Positions 46,263 to 55,096 of a DNA stretch of 64,000 nucleotides are shown here, piece after piece (positions within the stretch are counted from its first letter, which is position 1; the number at the start of each line of letters is the position of its first letter). The stretch covers positions 2,091,472 through 2,155,471 of the forward strand of contig OX638353.1 in the NCBI GenBank assembly GCA_951813255.1, given 5' to 3'. A model generated the notes under the pieces. It was given only the letters and a program-made list of their open reading frames with translations. It searched no databases and had not been told where the DNA came from. The translations under genes and the position numbers were made by a program. Origin of the DNA: an uncultured Dehalococcoidia bacterium. Lineage in GTDB: Bacteria > Chloroflexota > Dehalococcoidia > Lucifugimonadales > JAAXIE01.

Positions 46263-47111
46263 TCACACCCGGCGGTCTGCCCCCAACACTTCGTTCATGC
46301 TGCCGGAACGAAAGCCGTCTAAGTCCAATGTGACGTACGCGTAGCCTATGGAGCGGAAATAACGAGTGATATCCTGCCGGACGTCTGCAGCCAGAAGGGC
46401 TGGGAAGTCCTGCGGACCCACCTCAATGCGGGCAACGGTATCGTGGTGCCTCACTCGGAGCTGGCGGAACCCCAAGCTACGCAGGTGTTCTTCTGCCTTG
46501 CCAATGCGCGTCAGGGCTTCCACTGTCACCCGGCTGCCGTAAGGGATGCGAGAGGAAAGACAGGCTTGGGCTGGCTTGTCCCATGTGGGCAGGCCCATTT
46601 CACGGGACAGGTGGCGTATCTCCGCCTTCGTGAGTCCTGCGTCCACCAAAGGACTCAGAACACCATACTCCTTGGCCGCGTTCTGGCCGGGGCGGAAGTC
46701 TCCCAGATCGTCTACGTTCGTGCCGTTGGCCACCCAGGCGTACCCTTCTGCTGAGGCGAAGCCACTGAGGTGTGTGTAAAGCTCGTCCTTGCAGAAGAAG
46801 CAGCGGTTCGATGTGTTGGCTTGGTAGTCTTCCCGCTCTACCTCTTGGGTATTGATCACACGGTGGTTCAGTCCAATCTGTTGCGCCAAGTCCACGGCAT
46901 CCCGTAGTTCTGAAGGGGCGAGGCTGGGAGAGTCGGCAGTGACGGCTAGGGCGCTGCTTCCCAACACCTCATTGGCCGCCGCCGCCAGGAACGCACTGTC
47001 CACGCCACCCGAATAGGCGACAATCAGGGAGCCCATGCTCTGGAGTTGCCTTCGCAGGGCGCCCATCTTCTGCTGAGCAGCCTTGGAGTCGTTTTGAGCA
47101 GTCTCTGCCAT
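46263..47111 (-). CDS. larE: ATP-dependent sacrificial sulfur transferase LarE
   Basis: 282 residues from ATG 47111; ATG 47162 adds a non-family 17 residues. PP-loop LIVAYSGGVDSAFLAAAANE, cysteine-bearing NRCFFCKDELYTHL (Cys residues that provide sulfur in LarE), and ACLSSRIPYGSRVT. LarE makes the nickel-pincer cofactor of lactate racemase-type enzymes; larB and larC are not here, so a looser tRNA/cofactor sulfur role is possible. Confidence 0.92.
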   Translation of the reverse strand: MAETAQNDSKAAQQKMGALRRQLQSMGSLIVAYSGGVDSAFLAAAANEVLGSSALAVTADSPSLAPSELRDAVDLAQQIGLNHRVINTQEVEREDYQANTSNRCFFCKDELYTHLSGFASAEGYAWVANGTNVDDLGDFRPGQNAAKEYGVLSPLVDAGLTKAEIRHLSREMGLPTWDKPAQACLSSRIPYGSRVTVEALTRIGKAEEHLRSLGFRQLRVRHHDTVARIEVGPQDFPALLAADVRQDITRYFRSIGYAYVTLDLDGFRSGSMNEVLGADRRV

Positions 47112-47184
47112 GCGTACAACTTTCCTTGATGGGTCAAAAAGAGTGGGACTCCATTCTAGCATGGGGACGGAATCCCACTATTCG

Positions 47185-48723
47185 CTACATGGGATGCCCG
47201 AACTTCTGGCGTAGCTCCGTTTTGAGGATCTTTCCCAAGGGATTCCGGGGCAACTCCTCCACGAACACCACCGACTCGGGCCTCTTGAAGCTGGAAAGGC
47301 GCTGGCGGCAATACTCAATGAGGTCCGCTTCATCCACGGGTGATTCCGTAGGCACCACCACCGCCCGGACTCGCTCGCCCCAATAGTCGTCAGGGACGCC
47401 GATTATGGCAGCCTCGTCCACGCCTGGATGGGAAGCCAGCACACGTTCGACCTCTTCCGGGGAGACCATCTCTCCACCACGCTTGATGAAGTCCTTGGCG
47501 CGCCCTACTAGAAAGATGTAGCCATCTTCGTCTTGGTAGGCCAGGTCTCCAGTATGCAACCACCCGCCCTTGATGGCGTCGGCAGTCTCACCCTGCTGCT
47601 GCCAATAGCCCGACATGATGCGAGGTCCACGGGCAACGATCTCGCCTACCTCACCCTGGGCGACCTCATCACCATCCTCGTCCACCAGCATCACCTGTAC
47701 ATCATCGAGGGGTCGCCCGATGGAACTGAGGCGTTGTAGCTTCCTTTCCACCTGCTCGGGGGTGCCCTGGAGCACATGGTCATCCGGGCCCAGCATGGCG
47801 ATGGTTGCAGCCGACTCAGTCTGCCCAAAGGCGTTGATAAACTGCACTCTTGGCAGGGCCTCAATGGCTCGGCGTATCACATCCTGGGGCATGGGTGCGG
47901 CCCCATACGTCATGACGCGCAGACTGGACAGGTCGTGCTTGGGGAATTCCGGGTCATCCATGAGCTGCTTGAGCATAGTGGGAACGAGGATCGAGCGCGT
48001 CGGCTTCTCTCGCTCGGTTAACTCCAGCCACTGCGCCGGATCAAACTGCCGCATCAGCACCAGGGTACGCCCGCCATACACCGCCGCCAGCGCTGTCTGG
48101 AATCCGCCGATATGGTAGAGGGGCATGGGTAGAAGATTGCTTTCGTGGACATCGGGATCGGGGGGATCTACATTGGCCAGCAGATAGGTGGTCAGGCTGT
48201 CGTGGCTGAGCATAACGCCCTTCGGCACACCGGTAGTGCCGGCGGTGTACATCAGCACCGTAGTTTCGGCATCATCAGCTTCCGGGAAACACATTTGGTC
48301 CAGAGAGCCAGACTCTAACAAGGCTTGGTAGTCATCCGAAAAGTCGACCATCCGGCATCCCGGAGCCGAATGGAGCAATGCCGGCGAGGCTAGCTCGCGA
48401 TAGTCCTCTCCCACGAAGAGGGTCTTGGGCGAAGAGCTTTCAAGCATGTATGCCAGCTCTTCTTGCTTGGCGCGGAAGCTGAGGGGCACGTAGACCGCAT
48501 CAAGACTGGCTGTAGCAAAGTAGACCTCCAGCAGTTCAGACCGGTTCACGTCCATAGTTGCGACTCGGTCGCCTGGTCCGATCCCCATCTCCGCCAAGGC
48601 ATTGCACAACCTTACGGTGTTGGCCTGCAGCCGCTCGAAAGAGAGGCGTTGGCCCTGAAAGACCACGGCCTCCCGCTCGGGCACAATGGCGCAGGCGATG
48701 GTCAGGGCTTCCGTAGTATTCAA
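47185..48723 (-). CDS. AMP-binding acyl-CoA ligase
   Basis: 512 residues. P-loop TVLMYTAGTTGVPKGVMLSH, then FINAFGQTES, and the C-terminal GWLHTGDLAYQDEDGYIFLV and GGEMVSPEEVERVLASHPGV with the final catalytic Lys near GKILKTELRQ. Activates carboxylic acids to acyl-CoA. The start TTG 48723 overlaps the upstream enoyl-CoA hydratase stop (TTGA), so the three acyl-CoA genes form an operon. Confidence 0.94.
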   Translation of the reverse strand: MNTTEALTIACAIVPEREAVVFQGQRLSFERLQANTVRLCNALAEMGIGPGDRVATMDVNRSELLEVYFATASLDAVYVPLSFRAKQEELAYMLESSSPKTLFVGEDYRELASPALLHSAPGCRMVDFSDDYQALLESGSLDQMCFPEADDAETTVLMYTAGTTGVPKGVMLSHDSLTTYLLANVDPPDPDVHESNLLPMPLYHIGGFQTALAAVYGGRTLVLMRQFDPAQWLELTEREKPTRSILVPTMLKQLMDDPEFPKHDLSSLRVMTYGAAPMPQDVIRRAIEALPRVQFINAFGQTESAATIAMLGPDDHVLQGTPEQVERKLQRLSSIGRPLDDVQVMLVDEDGDEVAQGEVGEIVARGPRIMSGYWQQQGETADAIKGGWLHTGDLAYQDEDGYIFLVGRAKDFIKRGGEMVSPEEVERVLASHPGVDEAAIIGVPDDYWGERVRAVVVPTESPVDEADLIEYCRQRLSSFKRPESVVFVEELPRNPLGKILKTELRQKFGHPM

Positions 48724-49478
48724 ACAGTCCCTCCGACAGGGGTTTCACTGAGGCCGGCCCGACCCGTGGTGACTTGCGCTCCCACCCGTAACTCCGTTTC
48801 CAACGCCATCGCAAGGGGTAAATCCGCTCCCACGCAAACGGCCCGCTTAACGGCAGCGGCACAGCGACTAACGGGAGCGAGTTGCCCAGCCAGACTCTCG
48901 GCCTCCGAGTTCAAGGCGTCCCATGAAGGCAAAACCTGGTTGACCAACCCTATCCGTCGAGCTTCCACAGCGTCGATCCGCCTTCCAGTCAGCAACAAGT
49001 CCAATGCAGCGGAGAATCCAAGGGAACGGGTAAGGGTCTGGGTGCCTCCTGCAGCGGGTATCATACCCAACCTCACCTCTGGCATGGCGAAGGTAGCGTC
49101 AGCCGATGCCAAGCGCAGGTCGCACAGCAAGGAGATCTCTACACCCGAGCCGATGCAATGGCCGTGGATGGCACAAATCACTGGGACGGACAACTCCGAG
49201 AGGCGACACCACACATCACGCTGCCACCGCACCTCTCGGGCAATCGCCTGCGACGGAGCGGTACCGAACTCAGTGAGGTCTGCCCCAGCGCAGAAGGAAC
49301 GTCCTCGGCCGCGAAGCAGCACCACAGCCACTTCGTCGTCCTCTGCGACCGCACCCAATGTCTCATATAGCTGGTCGCGCATGGCCGTGTTGTAGGCATT
49401 CAACACATCGGGCCGGTCGAGCCAAATGTGAGAGACGCTACCCTGCTTCTCGTACTGGATTGCTGAGTCTCCCGACAC
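48720..49478 (-). CDS. Enoyl-CoA hydratase/isomerase
   Basis: 252 residues. Crotonase blocks: HIWLDRPDVLNAYNTAMRD, VAVVLLRGRGRSFCAGADLT (oxyanion Gly), and HGHCIGSGVEISLLCDLRLA with EVRLGMIPAAGGTQTLTRSL. The first catalytic Glu position falls in SGVEI and the second in PEVRLG. GTG start. It lies between the second hydratase and the acyl-CoA ligase. Confidence 0.94.
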   Translation of the reverse strand: MSGDSAIQYEKQGSVSHIWLDRPDVLNAYNTAMRDQLYETLGAVAEDDEVAVVLLRGRGRSFCAGADLTEFGTAPSQAIAREVRWQRDVWCRLSELSVPVICAIHGHCIGSGVEISLLCDLRLASADATFAMPEVRLGMIPAAGGTQTLTRSLGFSAALDLLLTGRRIDAVEARRIGLVNQVLPSWDALNSEAESLAGQLAPVSRCAAAVKRAVCVGADLPLAMALETELRVGAQVTTGRAGLSETPVGGTV

Positions 49479-49493
49479 GACTGCCCCGCCGAA

Positions 49494-50291
49494 CTATCGT
49501 CCCTGATATTGAGGGACGGTCTTGTGCAGAAAAGACTGTATGCCAATCGCCCGGTCCTGTGTGCTGTGCAGCAGGATGTTGAGGTCAGCCTCCAGCCGCA
49601 GACCTTGTTCCAAAGACATGTCCGACCCCCCCAGCACAGCCTCCTTGGCATACCTGCTGGCCACGGGTGCGCCCGAAGCAAGGGTTTCCGCCGCCTGACG
49701 CGCCTGCTCCATCAAGTGGTCAGGCCCAACCACGGCATTTACCAGCCCCATCTCCAAAGCCTCGTCCGCTGGGGCCAACCGTGAAGTGAGCAGCATATCC
49801 AGCGCCCTGCCGCGGCCGACAAGGCGGGGGAGCCTCTGTGTGGCCCCATCCCACGGCACTTGGCCTCTGCTTACGTCGGTGACGCCAAGCCGGGCCGTCT
49901 TGGAGGCAATGCGTAGATCGCAAGCTAGGGCTAGCTCCAGCCCGTGGTCTATGGCATCGCCATTGATAGCGGCGACCACTGGTATCGCCACGGAGGCCAG
50001 AACAGACGCAGCTCTGCGGTCCCTCATCCAGCGGGCCACCACATCCCCACCCAACTCACGCTCAGCATCGGGCAGTGGCTCGCGGCCCCGGGAGAACACC
50101 TTGCCGGCACCGGTCACAACCAGCACACGCACCTCGGGCTGCTGTTGCAGCAGATCAGCTACGTCGCCCAACTCCTGAGTCATCAGCAGGTCAACCAGGT
50201 TGTCGCAGCCGGGACGGCCAAGGGTTACCCAAGCCAGCGGTGGGGAGGCTTCGTATCTGAGAGAGCGATGTTTCAGGGTGGTGCGGACCAT
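49494..50291 (-). CDS. Enoyl-CoA hydratase/isomerase-like protein, catalytic site altered
   Basis: 265 residues from ATG 50291. Same fold as the neighbour: ASPPLAWVTLGRPGCDNLVD, VRVLVVTGAGKVFSRGREPL, INGDAIDHGLELALACDLRI. The usual FCAGAD oxyanion segment reads FSRGREP, and the loop with the second catalytic Glu reads VTDVSRGQVPW, so hydratase activity is uncertain. It opens the three-gene acyl-CoA operon and is divergent from groES. Confidence 0.9.
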   Translation of the reverse strand: MVRTTLKHRSLRYEASPPLAWVTLGRPGCDNLVDLLMTQELGDVADLLQQQPEVRVLVVTGAGKVFSRGREPLPDAERELGGDVVARWMRDRRAASVLASVAIPVVAAINGDAIDHGLELALACDLRIASKTARLGVTDVSRGQVPWDGATQRLPRLVGRGRALDMLLTSRLAPADEALEMGLVNAVVGPDHLMEQARQAAETLASGAPVASRYAKEAVLGGSDMSLEQGLRLEADLNILLHSTQDRAIGIQSFLHKTVPQYQGR

Positions 50292-50322
50292 GGCTCGCCT
50301 ATGGTAAGACCAGGCGGATATC

Positions 50323-50351
50323 TTGACAAGGAAAGGGGTCTGGCCTACGAT
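50323..50351 (+). promoter_or_regulatory. Sigma-70-type promoter for groES-groEL
   Basis: TTGACA (50323-50328), a 17-base spacer and TACGAT (50346-50351), about 80 bases before the groES start. No CIRCE element is recognisable between promoter and gene. Confidence 0.75.
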
Positions 50352-50428
50352 GTGTGGGAGTCTGACACCGACAAAATTGTGGTGCTGACAACAAAAAAAC
50401 ACTCATATAGCCTGGAAAGGAGGCCGAG

Positions 50429-50722
50429 GTGGTGAAATTCGCCCCACTGGGGGAGAGAGTAGTGCTCAAGCCCCTAGAGAGAGATGATGTCAGCAAGGGG
50501 GGAATCATCCTGCCTGATACTGCCAAGGAGAAACCCCAAGAGGGGGAGGTCGTTGAGGTGGGCCCCGGACGGGTAGCCGAAGACGGCAGCCGTATCGCAA
50601 TGGAATTGAAGAAGGGCGACAGGGTCATATACTCCAAGTTCGCCGGTACGGAGTACAAGGACGAGGACGATGACTACCTGATCCTTCGCGAGAGCGATAT
50701 CCTGGCAAAGATCTCCGACTAG
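50429..50722 (+). CDS. groES: Co-chaperonin GroES
   Basis: 97 residues. [59 protein letters not shown], and [12 protein letters not shown] are the full family outline, including the mobile loop. Starts at GTG 50429 or GTG 50432; AAGGAGG lies just upstream (50417-50423). Forms the lid of GroEL. groEL follows 40 bases later. Confidence 0.97.
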   Translation: MVKFAPLGERVVLKPLERDDVSKGGIILPDTAKEKPQEGEVVEVGPGRVAEDGSRIAMELKKGDRVIYSKFAGTEYKDEDDDYLILRESDILAKISD

Positions 50723-50761
50723 AGAGAAACCGATCAAGACAATAGCAAGGAGAAAAAAGTA

Positions 50762-52387
50762 ATGCCTGGGAAGCAGCTTGTTTACTCTGACGAAGCGCGA
50801 AAAGCGCTGAAGGCTGGGGTGGATGCTCTGGCAGATTCTGTCAGGCCTACCCTCGGACCCAAGGGTCGTAATGTAGTACTGGACAAGAAGTTCGGACCTC
50901 CTCAGGTCTGCAGCGACGGCGTAACCATCGCCAAAGAGATTGAGCTCCCTGATCCCTTCGAGAACATGGGAGCACAGATCCTCAAGGAAGCCGCCAGCAA
51001 GACCAACGACGCCGCCGGCGATGGCACGACCACATCCGTAGTTTTGGCCCAAGCCATCATCACCGAGGGCTTCAAGAACGTGACCTCTGGCCGCTACCCG
51101 ATGGCCCTCAAGCGTGGCATCGAGCAGGCAGTGGACCAAGTGATTGAAGAACTCAAGGGCATGTCCACCCCCGTAGACACCCGCGAGCAAATCCAGCAAG
51201 TAGCCGCTCTCTCAGCCCACGAAGAGCGCATCGGCACCACTATCGCCGACGCCATGGAAAAGGTGGGCAAGGACGGAGTCATCACCGTCGAGGAGTCCAA
51301 GAGCCTCGCCGATGAGACAGAGTACGTGGAAGGGATGCAGATCGACCGCGGCTACCTCTCCCCCTACTTCATTAGCAACGCCGAGAAGATGGAATCCGAG
51401 ATCGACGAGCCTTCCATCATCATCACCGACAAGAAGATCTCCGCTGTGGCCGACGTGCTGCCTCTTCTGGAGAAAATCTTGCAGGTGGGCCGCAAGAACG
51501 TGATCGTGGTGGCCGAGGACGTAGAGGGAGAGGCCCTGGCTACCATGGTAGTCAACAAACTCCGTGGCACCCTCAACTGCTTGGCAGTCAAGGCCCCCGG
51601 CTTTGGTGACCGCCGCAAGGCCATGCTGGAAGACATCGCCATCCTGACCGGTGGCACCGTCATCAGCGAAGAGAAGGGCATGAAGCTCGACTCCGCCACA
51701 CTGAACGACCTTGGCTCTGCCAGGCGAGTCAGTTCCACCAAGGACGACACCACGTTCGTGGAGGGCAAGGGCTCGGAACAAGCCATCAAGGACCGTATCG
51801 CGCAGATTCGCGTACAGATCGAGGAGACCACCTCCGAGTTTGATCGCGAGAAGCTGCAAGAGCGCATGGCCAAGCTGGCAGGTGGCGTCGCTGTCATCAA
51901 GGTAGGAGCCGCCACCGAGGTCGAGATGAAGGAGCGCAAGGGTAGGGTCGAGGACGCTCTCTCAGCTACCCGCGCCGCCGTCGAAGAAGGCATCGTGCCC
52001 GGAGGCGGAGTCGCCTTGGTGCGCAGCCAAGCCAGTTTGGACGCCTTGGCCTCCGGCCTGTCGTCCGAAGACGAGGGCGTTGGCGTCCGCATCATCCAGC
52101 GCGCTCTGGAAGTCCCCCTGCGTCTGATCGTTGAGAACGCAGGCCACGAGGGTTCCATTGTGCTGGACACCGTGCGCAAGCAGGAGAAGGATTACGGCTA
52201 CGACGCCGATGTTGGCGAGTACGGCCAGATGTTGGACCGGGGCATAGTCGACCCTACCAAGGTCACCCGCTCTGCCCTGCAGAATGCGGCCAGCATCGCC
52301 TCCATGGCACTCACCACCGAATCCATGATCACCGAGATTCCGGAGAAGGCATCGGCTGCACCGGCGATGCCTCCGATGGAGTACTAG
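50762..52387 (+). CDS. groEL: Chaperonin GroEL
   Basis: 541 residues, family size. [38 protein letters not shown] (ATP site with the catalytic Asp in the GDGTT motif), [20 protein letters not shown] and [15 protein letters not shown]. The C-terminus ends APAMPPMEY instead of the GGM tail of many homologues, seen in some Chloroflexota. ATP-driven folding chamber with GroES. Followed by an intrinsic terminator. Confidence 0.97.
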   Translation: MPGKQLVYSDEARKALKAGVDALADSVRPTLGPKGRNVVLDKKFGPPQVCSDGVTIAKEIELPDPFENMGAQILKEAASKTNDAAGDGTTTSVVLAQAIITEGFKNVTSGRYPMALKRGIEQAVDQVIEELKGMSTPVDTREQIQQVAALSAHEERIGTTIADAMEKVGKDGVITVEESKSLADETEYVEGMQIDRGYLSPYFISNAEKMESEIDEPSIIITDKKISAVADVLPLLEKILQVGRKNVIVVAEDVEGEALATMVVNKLRGTLNCLAVKAPGFGDRRKAMLEDIAILTGGTVISEEKGMKLDSATLNDLGSARRVSSTKDDTTFVEGKGSEQAIKDRIAQIRVQIEETTSEFDREKLQERMAKLAGGVAVIKVGAATEVEMKERKGRVEDALSATRAAVEEGIVPGGGVALVRSQASLDALASGLSSEDEGVGVRIIQRALEVPLRLIVENAGHEGSIVLDTVRKQEKDYGYDADVGEYGQMLDRGIVDPTKVTRSALQNAASIASMALTTESMITEIPEKASAAPAMPPMEY

Positions 52388-52407
52388 GCCACACACCAAG
52401 TAGGTAA

Positions 52408-52446
52408 ACACGTTGGCCCCGATCGGATCGGGGCCAACGTGTTTTT
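52408..52446 (+). terminator. Intrinsic terminator after groEL
   Basis: A 17-bp perfect inverted repeat (ACACGTTGGCCCCGATC, one-base spacer, its complement) followed by TTTTT, starting 20 bases after the groEL stop. It ends the groESL operon. Confidence 0.9.
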
Positions 52447-52511
52447 GCCTCAGGCACTCCCTGGCGCACATATTCCCGTTATCTTTTGAGGGATCCACCA
52501 CAACCACCAAC

Positions 52512-53165
52512 ATGCAGCCGGAGTTCTTCACCCATCCTGCCGAAGCACTTACCGACCTCCCGAGCGGGATCGCCATTATGGTGGGGGGCCAGAATCGGGC
52601 AGGCGTCCCCACCGGATTGCTGCAAGCACTGACGCAACGTGGCCTAGGCGAGTTCACGTTGGTCTGCGAAGCCGACAGTCCGGCAGTGCAGGTACTGTTC
52701 TCCGCCGGACAGGTGCGCAAGCTTCTTTGCCCGCCCCTCAACGAAGAAAGCTGGGCCGCGATAGAAGCCGCGGGCATAGAAGTGGAGCCCCTGCCAGCGG
52801 GGTTGCTGGCGGAGCGTATCCGCGCCGCTGGCGCTGGCATTGGCTCGCTGCTGATAACCCCCAACTCCGGTGAAGAGCCGGATGCGGGCAAGGATCGGCA
52901 AGAGTTGGACGGCCAGCACTATGTCGTCGAGACGCCCCTGCCGGCAGACTTCGCACTGCTGCGGGCTCACAAGGCCGACACCCTTGGCAACCTGATATAC
53001 CAAGGCGCTTCCCGCAACTGGAACCCGATCATGGCCACCGCAGCCTCTGTCGTGATCGTGGAGGTAGATGAAGTGGTGGAGCCAGGCGGACTCGACCCCG
53101 AAGTTGTGATAACCCCCGGCATTTTTGTCGACAGGATTGTCTGCAGAAAGCTCATGCCCGGCTAA
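52512..53165 (+). CDS. CoA-transferase alpha-type subunit
   Basis: 217 residues from ATG 52512; no clear ribosome-binding site. DLPSGIAIMVGGQNRAGVPT and DFALLRAHKADTLGNLIYQG, VVIVEVDEVVEPGGLDPEVV fit the family I alpha (AtoD/ScoA-like) subunit, with a changed glycine-rich loop (GAGIGSLLITPNSGEEPDAG region). It is followed after 13 bases by a beta-alpha fusion, so two alpha-type domains exist in one unit. Confidence 0.88.
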   Translation: MQPEFFTHPAEALTDLPSGIAIMVGGQNRAGVPTGLLQALTQRGLGEFTLVCEADSPAVQVLFSAGQVRKLLCPPLNEESWAAIEAAGIEVEPLPAGLLAERIRAAGAGIGSLLITPNSGEEPDAGKDRQELDGQHYVVETPLPADFALLRAHKADTLGNLIYQGASRNWNPIMATAASVVIVEVDEVVEPGGLDPEVVITPGIFVDRIVCRKLMPG

Positions 53166-53178
53166 TGGAACTACCCTG

Positions 53179-54516
53179 ATGACCGCCACTCACTCACAGA
53201 TAGCCGCTCGAACCACCTCGGAAATTCTCCCAAACCAAGTCGTTCACCTCGGACCCGGCTTACCTCAACTGGTCGCGGATCAATTGCCTCCAGACTGGGG
53301 CGTGCTCCTGCTCGGGCACGACGGTGTCCTGGCTCCAGCATCGGGTCGGGGAGGTTGCGTCCTAGAACAGGCCGACGCGACAGGCCTTGTCCGTGGGGGC
53401 TATGTGGATGTGGCGGTGCTGCAGGCTGACCAGGTTTCTGTGTCCGGCGACCTCCACTTGCCCACCACCCACGTTCCCGGACCTTCACGCTCCGCAGAGG
53501 TGGGGTCCCATGCACGAAGGGTGATCGCCCTGTTGGAATTGGCTCAAGGACAGGGGGCGCTCGTTGAGACTTGCAACGCGGCAGTAGCCATACAAGGCAG
53601 AGTCGACACCATCATCACTGACGTCGGCGTGTTTCTGATAACACCAGAGGGACTAACCCTCAGCCAAGTCGCGCCTGGCTGGACTTCAGACGCAATTGTG
53701 CAACGAGTCGGAGTGGACTTCACCCCTCATCCCGACCTCCGGGAAATGTTCTTCTCCCTACCGGACAGGCAGTCTCAATCAAAGCTGTTCGCATCGGCAG
53801 CCGACGCAGTAGCCGACATACCCGATGGGATCACAGTGCTTATCGACGGGTTTGGAGGTCCCGGAGGAATGGCCCAGTACCTGATGCTCGCCCTGCGCGA
53901 CCAAGGGGCGAAGCAACTCACCATGGTGAGCAACACCGCTGGCATTGCCGGCGCGGTCAACTTCGGCACCCCGCCCGGAATGCGCACCATCGACCATAGC
54001 ATCCTCGTGGTGAGCGGGCAGATTCGAAAGGCCATCGCCTCTTTTCCTGTTTCGCCATCACCATCGAGGCCGACCGCCTTCGAGTTGGCTTACCGCAATG
54101 GTGACGTAGAACTGGAGTTGGTGCCACAAGGCACCTTGGCTGAGCGCCTGCGCGCTGGAGGTTTCGGACTGACCGCCTTCTACACGCCCACTGGCGCAGG
54201 CACCCTCATCGCCGAAGGCAAGCCCTCCCGCACCATCTATGGGCGGGAGCAGGTCATGGAGCGGGCGATAACCGCCGACTTCGCCCTGCTGCGAGCCCAC
54301 AAGGCCGACACCCTCGGCAATCTGGTCTACCGCGGCACATCGCGCAACTTCAACTCGGTCATGGCCCCTGCCGCTCGCACCACCATCGTCGAGGTCGACG
54401 AGATCGTCGAGCCGGGCCAGATATCCCCCGACGAGGTGGTCACCCCCGGCCCCTTCGTACAACGCCTCGTCCAGCGCCCACCCGACTTCTCCGCCTACCA
54501 GCCACTTGAGGAGTAG
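53179..54516 (+). CDS. CoA-transferase beta-alpha fusion with altered beta active site
   Basis: 445 residues from ATG 53179. Residues ~1-185 match the beta subunit (HLGPGLPQLVADQLPP, DATGLVRGGYVDVAVLQADQ, IQGRVDTIITDVGVFLITPE) and ~195-445 match alpha (ITVLIDGFGGPGGMAQYLML, GLTAFYTPTGAGTLIAEG, RAHKADTLGNLVYRGTSRNF). The beta catalytic Glu of the family ENG motif is replaced: here the position reads GHDGVLAPA. Without this Glu, classical CoA transfer should fail, unless another residue substitutes. Odd for a gene this well kept. Confidence 0.88.
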   Translation: MTATHSQIAARTTSEILPNQVVHLGPGLPQLVADQLPPDWGVLLLGHDGVLAPASGRGGCVLEQADATGLVRGGYVDVAVLQADQVSVSGDLHLPTTHVPGPSRSAEVGSHARRVIALLELAQGQGALVETCNAAVAIQGRVDTIITDVGVFLITPEGLTLSQVAPGWTSDAIVQRVGVDFTPHPDLREMFFSLPDRQSQSKLFASAADAVADIPDGITVLIDGFGGPGGMAQYLMLALRDQGAKQLTMVSNTAGIAGAVNFGTPPGMRTIDHSILVVSGQIRKAIASFPVSPSPSRPTAFELAYRNGDVELELVPQGTLAERLRAGGFGLTAFYTPTGAGTLIAEGKPSRTIYGREQVMERAITADFALLRAHKADTLGNLVYRGTSRNFNSVMAPAARTTIVEVDEIVEPGQISPDEVVTPGPFVQRLVQRPPDFSAYQPLEE

Positions 54517-54685
54517 CATCCAAGGGCAAACACTCTGACAGCTTCAGGGAGCCCATCAAAGCACCCGAATAGCTACCGCTCGGCGGCCTCTAGCCCCATT
54601 ATTCGAATCCAGAAAACACTATAACCGTTATCTGAAGTTCCAGTTGGTATCAGCTTGGTGCCGAGAACCCTTGAAGGAGACACCT

Positions 54686-55069
54686 ATGGAGGACCCGGAG
54701 ATTGCCTCCCTGCTGGAGGCCAACCTTAAGTTCTACGAGGCCTTCTCCACGCTGGATATAGAGGCCATGGACCATGTCTGGGAGCCGTCGGACCGCACCC
54801 GGTGCATGCACCCTGGCTGGCCCTTGATCACTGGGTGGCAAGAGGTGCGCCAGAGCTGGGACAACATCTTCAACAACACCACCATGATGCACTTCATCAT
54901 CACCGAGGCCCATCCCGTGATAGAAGGCGACATCGGATGGGTGGACTGCATTGAGAATGTGACCTCACTAGTGGATGGAAGAGCTGCGAGCTTCGCCGCG
55001 CGGTCCACCAACATCTTCGCCAAGTCAGGCGACAGGTGGCTCATGGTGCATCACCACGCCTCACCCTAG
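54686..55069 (+). CDS. SnoaL/NTF2-like domain protein
   Basis: 127 residues from ATG 54686, with GGAG six bases upstream. IASLLEANLKFYEAFSTLDI, VWEPSDRTRCMHPGWPLITG, and NIFAKSGDRWLMVHHHASP are the cone-shaped NTF2-like fold (as in ketosteroid isomerases and calcium/calmodulin-kinase association domains). Ligand unknown. Convergent with the corC-like gene. Confidence 0.88.
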   Translation: MEDPEIASLLEANLKFYEAFSTLDIEAMDHVWEPSDRTRCMHPGWPLITGWQEVRQSWDNIFNNTTMMHFIITEAHPVIEGDIGWVDCIENVTSLVDGRAASFAARSTNIFAKSGDRWLMVHHHASP

Positions 55070-55096
55070 GGCGCTGTCCTCGCGCGCTGACAGGCG

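Noticed and set aside
50340..50428. CIRCE heat-shock operator before groES
   Set aside because: No TTAGCACTC-N9-GAGTGCTAA-like sequence occurs; only a weak partial inverted repeat (GTCTGACACC ... GGTGCTGAC).
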